Origin: Nemophila menziesii
Lineage: Eukaryota > Streptophyta > Magnoliopsida > Boraginales > Hydrophyllaceae
Assembly: GCA_029959085.1 (NCBI GenBank)
Contig: JARWIR010000024.1
Location: forward strand, 18,092,296-18,156,295
Length of the DNA: 64,000 bases
Reading direction: 5' to 3'
Shown: positions 33,698 to 43,441 of the stretch, one piece after another
Layout of the letters: each line of letters starts with the position of its first letter
Numbering within the stretch: position 1 is the stretch's first letter
The notes under the pieces: generated by a model
Databases searched by the model: none
The model's input: the letters and a program-made list of their open reading frames with translations, nothing else
What the model was told of the DNA's origin: nothing
Program-made: the position numbers and the translations under genes

Positions 33698-34885
33698 TTA
33701 AGGATGACGAAATTTCCACCCTTTGCCTCTAATTCCCACGAACTTTTCAGCTCGATTCTTCATAATCATGGATGGTGCCATCCAAGATTTCGTGGGACTG
33801 GGTGTTTCTGGTGGTAGCTCTAATTCATTTGTAGCACTACACTCCTCTGGCAATCCATTTATCTTTTCGGTTTCTAAACTTCGTTTGTTAGAAAGAATGT
33901 CCTTCATGAATTTTAGATATTTCGGTATTCTCTTGAGAGCTTCTACAAACGGTATTTTAATCTCTAACTTGTTCACCATGTCAACGAACTTCTTGAATTC
34001 CATGTCATTGTCCTTTCTGACACGTGAAGGGAATGGTGGAGGAGGACATGTGTTGGTTACCACTGGGCTCTCTTTCTTTTCTGGTGTCTTCTCTTGGACA
34101 CTTTTTTGTTCAACAACCTCTTCGACCTTATCTTCTGTTTCTTCTCCCCCCTTTTCTGGAATAGGGAATGGTTCTGGTCTTGGTGGAGGTAGTTGTTTTC
34201 CACTTCTTAATCCAACTGCATGACAAACATTGTCTTTTGGAGCACTAGTATCACTTCGGAGTTTCCCTTCTGCAAAGATTTGCAGTTTATTCACCAATTG
34301 TGCCACTGTATGCTCAACCTTCTTAAACGCATTGGCTGAGTTTTGGATTCTTTGCTGGCTCATCTCCATATTTTCAATTAGGTTCATTATCTTAGCCATG
34401 CTTGAATTCGAACTCGAAGGTTGTTCTTGTACGGTTTGCTGCATTAAATAAGAAGGTGGTTCTTGATAAGCTTCATTATAAATCGGTGTTTCTTGATAGA
34501 TAGGTTGTGGAGGATAATAAGATTTTGGTCGTGGTTGATAATAATCATCATAATAAAGGTTATTATGATAATAAGTCTGTTGATCTCCGACCCAATCGTA
34601 ATTCTGTGGGGGCTGATAATCAGCGTAATTTCCTTGGGATGTATAATAACCATCATAATAATGGTCTCTTTGATAAGGCATGAAGAAAATTGAGGTTGGA
34701 TTAGTCATGCAATATTCCCACGAGTGATCTCTTGCTCCACAACTAGGACATGAATGTAAGGTATGTGCTAGATTCCTCTTAGCTAGTTTTCGCAATTGTT
34801 CTCGTAATTCCTCAAGTTGTTGGTTTAACTCCTTGAGCTTTAGAGATTCCATCATAGTATTAGCTTCTTCAGGATCTAATAACAC
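33698..34885 (-). CDS. truncated gag-like protein of G1
   Basis: An open frame of 395 codons without internal stops, the first ATG a few codons in (MMESLKLKELNQQ). It starts with a coiled-coil-like Leu/Glu-rich segment. A zinc knuckle CPSCGARDHSWEYC (C-x2-C-x4-H-x4-C) follows, then a Tyr/Asn/Gln-rich region and a Pro/Glu-rich linker. It ends with the pre-protease block containing IPKYLKFMKDILSNKRSL. The N-terminal capsid-like gag domain of G2 and everything from protease onward is missing. After the stop, the sequence passes straight into the post-pol leader (GACGTTAAACAAAAG), so a deletion joined the end of gag to the end of pol. The open frame suggests recent or continued constraint. Confidence 0.65.
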   Translation of the reverse strand: MLLDPEEANTMMESLKLKELNQQLEELREQLRKLAKRNLAHTLHSCPSCGARDHSWEYCMTNPTSIFFMPYQRDHYYDGYYTSQGNYADYQPPQNYDWVGDQQTYYHNNLYYDDYYQPRPKSYYPPQPIYQETPIYNEAYQEPPSYLMQQTVQEQPSSSNSSMAKIMNLIENMEMSQQRIQNSANAFKKVEHTVAQLVNKLQIFAEGKLRSDTSAPKDNVCHAVGLRSGKQLPPPRPEPFPIPEKGGEETEDKVEEVVEQKSVQEKTPEKKESPVVTNTCPPPPFPSRVRKDNDMEFKKFVDMVNKLEIKIPFVEALKRIPKYLKFMKDILSNKRSLETEKINGLPEECSATNELELPPETPSPTKSWMAPSMIMKNRAEKFVGIRGKGWKFRHP

Positions 34886-35020
34886 GAAACCTTTATCTCC
34901 TAATAAATCTGCTTTCGCCTAAAAAAAATCTGTAAAACAAAAAAAAATAAAAAGAAAAGCGTAAAATAGAACTAACTAAAATAAAAGCACAAGATAATTG
35001 CACAAGGACTAACGATGTAG

Positions 35021-35038
35021 TCCCCGGCAGCGGCGCCA
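35021..35038 (-). other. G1 primer-binding site (tRNA-Asp-like)
   Basis: TGGCGCCGCTGCCGGGGA on the minus strand, six bases inside the 5' LTR. It is identical to that of G2 and resembles the tRNA-Asp-type site of Athila elements. Confidence 0.8.
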
Positions 35039-35044
35039 AAAACT

Positions 35045-36662
35045 TGGTGTGGCCTAAGGTGTGATAAAAATATGGTATAATTTAGATGCAAATAAACACC
35101 CTAAGCTAACACGGTACTGCAAGTATTACAGGACGTATGCAAGTTTTAATGATAAGAAGATTCGTTCCTCAGAGACTGACGAAAGTTAGCGAGAACTTAT
35201 GCAAATTATCAAGTGCAGATATAAAAGATAGAAATATAATACGCAAAGAAAAAAAAGGAAAATAGATTTTTATTTGGTTTTTATAAAGAAAACTAAACTA
35301 CTAAATAAAAGATAGGAAATAAAAGATATGAATTTCGAAATAACTAATTAAAACTAAGACAATAAAATAAATATGAAGAATATGAGATGAGAGATATACC
35401 TTAGGTTTTACTAGTATGCACTAATCCTTCTAATTCTATCTATTAGATCTAGTTTATAAGGGAGAATATTAGCTTTTGGTATACTTAGTCAGGATTCTAA
35501 ATTCCCATACCTTAGACCTTGAGAGCGACTAAGGGTGCTACGGCACAACCAAGACGTGGTTACACTCTTAGAGTTATCAAGCGCTACAAAGGCTCTAAGC
35601 AAACGCAACAATCAATTGGTGATATGGTGGTTAAAACAAACCCTAATGACTATCTAGTTAGAATCATGTTTAGTCATAACTAATATCGACACTAGACGTT
35701 ATGTGGTGGTTCAATAGTTAAACACTCAGCTAAGGCGATCATCTAACTACTATTAAGGTAATCCTAAACGTTGCACACCGCAAGGAAAACATACATTAAA
35801 TCAAAACACATAATCAAATATAAGAGTAAGCAGCTAATATCAAATAAAAACATATAATTCCCAAAAAACTTAAATAGAAGAATTAGAATTCATAGATTAT
35901 ACATGATGCAAAACCCAAGCTAATAGAATTAATTTATACAAAGAAAAGAAGAGAAAAGAATTACAAAATAAGAGGTTGAAGGAGACATGATTGATGCACA
36001 GCTCCTTCCAGACTTCTTCTCTTGTGTTGCAGCTTCCTCTTGGCCTTAAGGTCTGGCCAAGGATGATTTTCTACTGTTAAGAGGCTGTATTTATAGGGTA
36101 TAGGAAGACCTAATTCGTTTTCTTGAAGGAGAAGTAAGTGGTGGACTCCTAGCCCAACTCAAATTCGTATGGAAATAAAGATAAATTCTGCTGAACTGTT
36201 TTGAGCATATCTTCTTCGTTATTGGTCGGTTTTTGCTCCATAATATACCAAAAGAATCCTCAGAGAATTATCTACGTCCCTATGAATGGAATTTACCAAA
36301 ATCGGCTTATTTCTTAGAGTAATCACCACTTCTTTAGGCGTGTACAGCAGAAATTCAGATTTAGGCAGCTTTTCCTTTTCCTAATTGAACTCTGTTTCCT
36401 TCTATCTCCAATTACCATGCATATATCTTTCCATATCTTGTAGTCTTTGACTTGGACTCTAATTAATCTACATAATTATCTTTAAAGCTTCACACTAAAT
36501 AATCAATTAAACTCAATATGCTCTAAAAATATTATGTTACTAAATCAAGACTCAAAATAGGAAAGTGCGCTAAATTAAGCTAAGATCGACCTATAAACTA
36601 ATAAATACGCTTAAAATGAAGTCTCGGAAGTATATTATATTATCACAAATGAGGAGACATCA
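35045..36662 (-). repeat. G1 5' LTR
   Basis: 1,618 bp. It carries the 37-bp block missing from the 3' LTR and is otherwise near identical to it. Confidence 0.88.
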
Positions 36663-37052
36663 GCTTTTCACCCCAAAATCAAAACTTCAAAGAGTTGAAA
36701 ACTAGAGAAAAGTTTCAATCTTTTATGTTTTGAGAGAAGATTAAGGTGAGTTTGTGTGAGTTATGAGATGGTTAAGGATTAATTTGAAGGATTGGAGAGG
36801 TTTAGTGGTTCAATTTAAGGCTTGGGTGAAGAAAGAATTGGAAGAAAAAGTAGGAATTTGGTGAAGTTTTGGAAAGATCTTGAGTTGATTATGGGTTTTT
36901 TGGAAGAAAGAGGGTAAGAATTGATGAATAAAACCTTTTTTGATGATAATTTTCGGAGTGGTTGATAGCTGAAATCGGATGTGGAGGCTAACTTGTGAAA
37001 GAGGCTAAAGATATAGGGTTTGAAAAGTCAAAACCGCCTAAAACAGTTGCTG

Positions 37053-37480
37053 ACCGGGTTCCCGGTCCATGATAACCGGGTTCCTAGTTATTACGCTGTG
37101 TCGGCGCAAAATTACTGAATTCGAAATTTTTTTTACGTCAGATGCTCGCGTCTTGCGTCTTGAGCCATGCAGTGGTCAGAGATCTGAAGGTCATGACCGG
37201 GTTCCCGGTCTGCGTCTGAGGTTTGGGTGAGAGAAGGTTGGACGCAACCCCCTTGCGTCTCGAGCAACGCAGGGGTCAGAACTTCAAACTAGTTACAGCA
37301 CCTCCACCGGGTTCCCGGTCAGCTGGCCACTGGGTTCCCGGTTTTGTAGCTGGCGCAAACCCAGATGCTAGCCAACTGCGTCTCGGGCCATGCCATGGTC
37401 AGAACTATTGGGACCTGCAGCTCACGCCACCGGGTACCCGGTCAGCTCCCAACAGGGTTCCCGGTTATCTCCTGGAGTCC
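37053..37480. repeat. GC-rich palindrome repeats in G3 (ACCGGGTTCCCGGT)
   Basis: Near-palindromic ACCGGGTTCCCGGT recurs at 37,053, 37,196 and 37,306, and as a perfect palindrome ACCGGGTACCCGGT at 37,429, with weaker copies between. The copies are part of a longer, roughly 120-bp tandem unit that also contains a GCGTCTCGAGC..CGCAGGGGTCAGA-type block. The array lies between pol and ORF3. Confidence 0.75.
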
Positions 37481-37700
37481 CAACTAATTTCTTTCGTTTT
37501 CTTCACACTTTGCACCCCGAGCTCATGAATTTGCACTCCTGAAATCATCAAAACAACGACCCTTTCTCATTTCTTAAAAATAAACACTAATCAACATTGA
37601 TTTACTAAGTTACACTACGAAATAACGAAAACACTTAAACTAATATACAAAGAATTGGCTTTTGTTTAACGTTGTTAAGCTCGACGGTTACCTCACGCTT

Positions 37701-38492
37701 CTAAGGTGCTTCAAAGAGGTACATAACCTCCCCGGGATGTGGATCCTCCGCACGATTAATATCTTCGCCTCCGTGATAAATCTTCAATCGATGACCGTTT
37801 ACCATGAAGGTACGGTGCTCGATCGGATTCTCAATCTCAATAGCTCCATGAGGCGTGACTTTTGTTACAACATAAGGACCAGACCATTTTGACCTCAACT
37901 TACCCGGATAATTACTGAACTTCGAGTTATATTTAAGGACCTTTTTCCCAACTTCAAACTTCTTCACTCTAATTCGATTATCATGCCATCTCTTCGTATT
38001 TTCTTTGTACAGTTTAGCATTCTCATACGCATGTAATCGAAACTCATCAAGTTCATTTAATTTCATCATTCTATTCTCACCGGCTAAAGTAGGATCTAAA
38101 TTCAATTCTGCTATGGCCCAATATGCACCCAATTCAAGTTCGAGAGGTAAGTGACAAGCCTTACCATACACCATTCGATACGGAGATGCACCAACATGAG
38201 TTTTAAAGGCAGTACGATAAGCCCACAATGCATCATCTAACTTCAGTGACCAATCTTTTCTCGTAGGACCAACAGTCTTTTCAAGGATATATTTTACCTC
38301 TCGATTTGATACTTCAGCTTGACCATTGGCTTGTGGATGATAAGCGGTGGAAACGTGATGTCTAATCCCATGCTCTTCTAGACCAGTCTTCAAATATTTG
38401 TTCACAAAGTGTGAACCTCCATCACTTATAATCACTCGAGGTGTGCCATGTCTTGTGAAGATATGAGATTTCAAAAACTTAATAACCACTCG
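37701..38492 (-). pseudogene. integrase C-terminal fragment of G3 pol
   Basis: An open frame on the minus strand beginning [13 protein letters not shown]. It contains the second catalytic Asp (ISDGGSHF) and the catalytic Glu region ([14 protein letters not shown]). The GPY module ([20 protein letters not shown]) and the C-terminal tail ending [10 protein letters not shown] follow. The first Asp, the zinc-binding domain, reverse transcriptase and protease are missing. It is close to the same region of G2 (43,442-44,240). Although open, it lacks part of the catalytic triad and is a fragment. Confidence 0.82.
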
Positions 38493-38546
38493 CGAATCAT
38501 TCTCAAGCACTATAATGGAATAACCACTCGCGAATCATTCTCGAGG
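38493..38546. other. scrambled junction between G3 integrase and G2 LTR
   Basis: The sequence AACCACTCGCGAATCATTCTC (integrase side) occurs twice. Between the copies lies AAGCACTATAATGGAAT, a piece of the LTR found in order at about 38,658 and 49,977. Short shared words (AATCATT, GGAATAA) sit at the switches. This looks like a repair junction made by template switching. Confidence 0.65.
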
Positions 38547-39467
38547 TAAATAATCTTAATTTATCGAAAAGAGTAAAAGCCCCAATCTAATTTAATTTAA
38601 CAGAAACCCAAATTCAGGACATGAAATTCAATAGAATTGGGATTTACCCATAAAGCATTCTCAAGCACTATAATGGAATTAGCTCATACTAATTGAAAAG
38701 AAAACTAAATTAATTGAAATGGAATTTATAATTTATTACAGAATTAAAATTAAAAGTAACCTAATTTCTGGAATTGGAATGACTGAGAACGGAGATATAG
38801 ACCCTCTCCAGCTCTTGCAGCTTCTTCTTTCTTCCTTCTGTTGCTTCTCTCTGATGTTTAATCTTGTAAAAAGTGAATTGTGTGAAAAAATAGAAGTCAA
38901 GAGCTCCTTTTATAAGTAGAAAATCAGATTAGGGCTTGGACCTAATAATAAAACACTAATTAAATGTCCAAGCCCAATTTCTAAGCCCAAAATCCCATAA
39001 CTGCTGCACCACCTTCACTAAAACGGCTTTGCCCGCTTCGTTATAACTCCGATTGACTTGATTCTAGTTGCTAAAGTTCCGTAACTCGATAAGGAATGTT
39101 TTCTCTTCAAAGGTCAGAGGCTAAATCATCTCTTAAGCGCCTTGAAATCAGCAATCTTTGTCCTGTTTTCCAGATTTGCAGCTCTAAAATCAAATTCTTT
39201 TCGGGATTTATCTTCAAGTCTTGACTCCATATCACGATCTCTGACTCTCTTCTCGGATTCCATTCCTAGCTAATAATTAAAACCTACAAACTTTCCACTA
39301 AAATACACAAGATTACGCGCAAAAGTTTAATAATCAAAATTACTAGAAATAAAATGGAAATTCCGGATTATTACATTTTTAACTCAAAAGTCTATTAGAA
39401 TAATCAAATAAACATAAAAAATGATGTCTCCAAAGGGTCAAAAATAAGAACAATTAGGGAGACATCA
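38547..39467 (-). repeat. G2 3' LTR, truncated
   Basis: 921 bp matching 49,860-50,057 plus 51,836-52,555 of the 5' LTR. The roughly 645 bp at the other end (matching 49,215-49,859) are missing because of the junction with G3. It lacks the nested solo LTR and so shows the uninterrupted site TACAGAATTAAAATT. Confidence 0.82.
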
Positions 39468-39480
39468 AGACCCCAAACTC
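39468..39480 (-). other. G2 polypurine tract
   Basis: GAGTTTGGGGTCT on the minus strand directly before the LTR start TGATGTCTCC. The same layout is seen at G1 (30,545) and G4 (63,543). Confidence 0.6.
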
Positions 39481-39484
39481 AAAC

Positions 39485-39503
39485 CTTTGTCGTCCCGACA
39501 AAG
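39485..39503 (-). other. G2 hairpin beside the polypurine tract
   Basis: Perfect stem CTTTGTCG / CGACAAAG with loop TCC. The stem sequence differs from that of G1 (TTGTATCG/CGATACAA) at several positions, yet pairing and loop are kept. G4 has a weakened version (CTTTGT/ACAAAG, 63,560-63,578). Confidence 0.6.
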
Positions 39504-40936
39504 TAAAACAAAACAAAGGGGTAGAAGTAAGCGTATAAACAAGTAGAAGCTAGCAAATACACCTAAAGCAAGTCTTAAGATAAATCTCATATAGCAAACT
39601 ATAGAAACTAATATACACATACATATAAAATGCAACATCAAACATAAATAATCTCAATCATAAAATTAAAGTCGCAATGCTTGAAGGTTACACTTGACCT
39701 CATCTCTGTATGATGGCTATAGGGTGGTCATTAATCCTAACTCGCTTTGAACGCTCCACCTAGTATATATCCTGTCAGCAGAATCATAAATTCACTATGC
39801 ACTTAGGAATCACGAGGTCTTTATGGTTTTAATAGTGGTAAGGACGGTGTGGATGTATATTTGGTAAATTTGAAGTGAGCTTTTGGCTCTCTCCTCACTT
39901 ACCATCAACAATGTCCTCGAGCTTGAGTTAACACTCAAAAGATGTTCTCACTCACCCATATACGCAACAATTTAGCGTCCCATGTCTACCCACTATAAAC
40001 AGGATGATTCTATCGGAAAAAATTCCACTTTGCCGGGTGTTTATTCATATGTATTTTTTTTCTTTTCTCTCTTTATATTTTTTTTGTACAGAAGCAAACC
40101 GGGTTCCCGGTTTTGTCAAATGCGGGTTCCCGGTTTCTACTGTATGATTTTTCAAAATTTTTCATTTTTTCTTTCTTTTTCATTTTTTCTCATTCCCGGC
40201 AAAGGGTTACAAGTATATATCATCTGCAATTGTGCTACAATACAAAGCACATCAATCCCAACCCATTAAATTCCCCATAAGTGGACCCACCACCCCAAAC
40301 TCAAGCTCGAGACATGTCTCAGGATTGTAATTCAAGTGCGGGTCATATGGTCATGCCTAAAAATCTAAGGGATAATGGCTTATATCGTGGCTACAAAGAA
40401 AAGACTAAAGGCTCAAAGTGGGCTAAGAAGGATAATAATTAATACAAGGGATAGAAGGCTAAAAGGTTACAAATGGCTAACAAAGAACTGCCCCTATCAT
40501 TTTCCTAAGTACATAGCTTGTCTTTAGTTCATATCTAGGTGGGTTCTCTACTAATTAGGATTTCACGTTCTACACACCAAACATATTCCTTAAGTACAAG
40601 CTTACTTCATTTGCATTGTTCATTAATTTTTCCTTCTGATTACATATGTTTGCATGCAATTCTAAATGCGTTTTATACTAATCCCTAAAGTTCACTATTT
40701 ACTATCATAGATTCATCAAAAGTATGCTTAAAGGGATATTTAAAATTTTCTACAGTCAAACGCAACTCCGAAAATTCTTTTATTGAAAGCATTTAAAACA
40801 AATAGCACATAAAAACTGGGATGAGGCAACGAACCCCACCCCAAACTCAAAAATGAGCCGTGTCCCCACGACTCGAAAAAGACTCAATAAAGCATGTAAA
40901 CTAATCTACACTAAAAGAGGGATTAGAAAACGTAGC
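39504..40936. other. G2 3' untranslated region
   Basis: No gene. It includes the conserved block beginning AGTGAGCTTTTGG (39,874-39,899), an isolated pair of GC-rich palindromes (ACCGGGTTCCCGGT and CGGGTTCCCGGT, 40,097-40,136) and a hairpin GAGCCGTG-TCCC-CACGACTC (40,855-40,874) about 60 bp after the ORF3 stop. Confidence 0.6.
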
Positions 40937-42272
40937 TTAACCAGCGCGTGGCTGGTTGCCGGTGTTGCGTTCTGGACCTTTATCTCGCGTAACAACATCA
41001 AAAATCGCGTTTTGGAGTGTGTTTACGCCTAATATCAAATTTCGAAGCAGGTCCAATTCTTTTGTCACGTTTCCTAAGGTAGCAATCATCTTCTCTTGAT
41101 TCTCTTCCAACACCTGTATCTTCGATTCCAACTCAGGAACAGTCTTCGCTTTCTTTGATAGAGGAGTTCTAGGACTTTTGGTAGCTCGTGTTGCTTCCTC
41201 ATGGATATTCTTGATCGTGCTCAATGCTATGCTCACACCAACCGAAACACTGTCAATATCTGCGTTCTTACGCGGAATCTTTGCGTCTAGACACAACTGA
41301 TTAATAGTGCAAGGGAACTTGAGATTTTGTTGTTTCATTGGGGATTTCGCGAACTCCATGATTGTGTCATAAATAATCTTAGCAACGTCAAATGGTTTTT
41401 CCTCCAAAACACACTAAATAACAATTATATGCTCTTTCTTCAACTCTGAAGTGTGCTTAATACCAAAGAAAGTGGGTATTATGAAACGAGACCAAACCTT
41501 CGCACGAGGTGTCAAACTACTGTTGTAAAACTGTCCAGGATATCTTTCTCCTTCAGGGATTGGGCTAGCCCCATTAACAAGCACGGTCCCCCAAAGGGAT
41601 TCAAAATCGAAAGAAGGGTCATTAAGAGTTTCTTGGAAAGGACATAGTCCAGAAAAGTTGGGTAATTTCAAGGATTTCCGAATACGTTCAATAGAGAAAG
41701 GAACTACCTTTTTGCGGATATCAATTGCTTCACGGGAGGTAGCTAAACCTTCATAAAATTCTCGCACCAAGGTAGGAATAAACTCAAGCTTCCTTTCTCG
41801 TAATTCTTTCCAACCAAACTTATCACAAGTCACAGCATATTCCTTGTGTTCACTACTCATAATACCCTTAGGAAAATTTGTCTCCTCACCAAACTTCAAA
41901 AATTCAATTCTTTCACGAACCTGAGTATTCCAACAAGTATAAACCCTCTTAGGCTTGTGGGCCCACATCTTCATACGCGGAGGTTTCTGTTGAACTTGTA
42001 CTTCCGGGACTTCTTGCTCAGTTTCATCCTCAATGTTCTTCTCACTTTCCTCTTCATGTTCCTTCTCACTTTCTGGCTCATTAATCTTCTCTTTTGACCT
42101 GTGATTTCTTTTCCTTTGGGATCAAGCTTAACTTCATCAATTTTTCGTTTAGGACGCGAATCAGGAATCTCAATAGCTTGGTCTTGGGAACCACCAATAG
42201 TGGTCTTCTTTCTAGGAGCAGTTCATCGGAAATCACCTGTCTGTTAGTCATCTCTTTCCACCCCAAACTCAA
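40937..42272 (-). pseudogene. Athila-type ORF3 (plant transposon protein), G2
   Basis: Starts near the ATG at 42,250 (MTNRQV). The N-terminal charged region is frameshifted relative to G3. The globular part (41,414-41,974) is open, with CDKFGWKELRERKLEF, LKLPNFSGLCPF, GERYPGQFYNS, KVWSRFIIPTFFG and TSELKKEH. A TAG nonsense codon follows (Lys in G3). The same frame continues (40,937-41,407) with a C-terminal coiled-coil-like stretch LEENQEKMIATLGNVTKELD and a short tail. The C-terminal coiled-coil block is the best conserved part between G2 and G3. This is an accessory ORF of unknown function; no membrane segment or signal peptide is evident. Confidence 0.65.
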
Positions 42273-42639
42273 AACTTCAAATAGTGAGAACTTAGAGAAA
42301 AGTTTTGAAATTTGATGTTTTGAGGCTTAGGAATTGAAGAACTAGGTGGAATATGAGATGGGTATTGTTCAATTTTAATGGGAGGAGAAAGAATTGGGTT
42401 TAATTTAAGGATTTGGGTGAAGAAAAATCTTGGGAAAAACTAAGGATTTGATGTTATTTTGGAGAGGAGGTGAGTTGATCTTGTGTTTTTGTGGTGAAAG
42501 AGGGTAGGATTTGATGATATATATAAAGGTTTCAATGATGATTTTCGGAGGTGGGACAGCTATTGGTGCGTTTTACGTAAAAACTTGCAGAAGAGGCTAA
42601 GAAAACTAGGTTAAAACACTCAAAACCGACATCACAGCT

Positions 42640-43215
42640 TCACAAACCGGGTTCCCGCATTTGTGAAATCCGGGAACCCGGTTCCGCGTCGCTGTGACGG
42701 CGCGGAAAATTACTTAAAAGAATATATTTTTTTTTCATACCTCAAAACGCACCAATACGCTGGATCCCAAGACGCGGGGTCAGAAGTTTTACTCGTCGAA
42801 ACCGGGTTCCCGCATTTGTGAAATGCGGGTTCCCGGATTTTCGTCGATGGCGCGAGCCAAGACGCACCAAAACGCAACCTCTCAAAACGCCGGGTCAGAG
42901 AATTTGGAAAATTACAGCTCCGAAACCGGGTACCCGGTTTTGCCAAATGTGGGTTCCCGGTTTTTCGTCGATGGCGCGAAACAAACGCAACGAAACGCAA
43001 CCTCCAAGACGCTGGGTCAGAGATTTTCAAAAGTCACAGCACCAAAATCGGGTTCACTCATTTGTGAAATGCGGGTTCCCGGTTCTGACGTTGTGTCGTG
43101 AACCAAAACGCCAAGTGTTGCGTGTATGAAGTTGGTACCAGCTCTAAAACCGGGTTCCCGGTTTTTTCGAAACCGGGTTCCCGGTTTTCGCGAAACCGGG
43201 TACCCGGTTTCTCCT
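42640..43215. repeat. GC-rich hairpin tandem repeats between pol and ORF3 (G2)
   Basis: Four to five imperfect units of about 120-130 bp. Each has an inverted-repeat module plus a CAAGACGC..GGGTCAGAG-type block. Module at 42,802-42,836: CCGGG, TT, CCCGCATTT, GTG, AAATGCGGG, TT, CCCGG, which folds into a long stem. Module at 42,647-42,681: CCGGGTTCCCG paired perfectly with CGGGAACCCGG. Simple ACCGGGTTCCCGGT copies cluster at 43,148-43,213. GC content is far above the rest of the element. Confidence 0.8.
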
Positions 43216-43441
43216 GGACAACCAACTTATTTTCTCCTATTTTCTCCTTATCGGCCCCAAACTCGTGACCTTTTTACCCCTGAGATCATCAAAAACAACT
43301 ACCCTTCCTCAATTCTTAATAATAAACACTAAAATTACGAAAATCAAACTATTTTACATTGCGAAAATTAAAAACTCAACTAATATACAAAGAATTGGCT
43401 TTTGTTTAACGTCATTAAGCTCGACGGGTTACCTCACGCTT

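Larger units (their letters stand above)
28964..36662 (-). mobile_element. G1: complete non-autonomous Athila-like LTR element
   Basis: A 7.7 kb element inserted into the ORF3 start of G3, with a perfect 5-bp target duplication GCTTT (28,959-28,963 and 36,663-36,667). LTRs are at 28,964-30,544 and 35,045-36,662. On the minus strand they begin TGATGTCTCC and end CACACCA. The primer-binding site is at 35,021-35,038 and the polypurine tract beside 30,545. It keeps only the C-terminal part of gag and scraps of ORF3; protease, reverse transcriptase, RNase H and integrase are gone. It must have moved using enzymes from a relative such as G2. Confidence 0.88.
36663..38510 (-). mobile_element. Athila-like element G3, part 2 (pol end and spacer)
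   Basis: Continuation of G3 beyond the G1 insertion: the ORF3 leader, a spacer with GC-rich repeats, then the C-terminal part of integrase. It aligns with 42,250-44,240 of G2. It stops at about 38,490, where the sequence becomes a patchwork with G2 LTR. Confidence 0.7.

Noticed and set aside
33723..34223. Plus-strand ORFs opposite gag and pol (for example 33,723-34,223, 34,463-34,693, 46,644-46,880)
   Set aside because: Shadows of the minus-strand gag/pol frames without domains of their own.
37223..37528. Plus-strand ORFs across the GC-rich repeats of G3 and G2 (also 42,818-43,332)
   Set aside because: Antisense to the element, driven by repeat composition, no recognisable domain.
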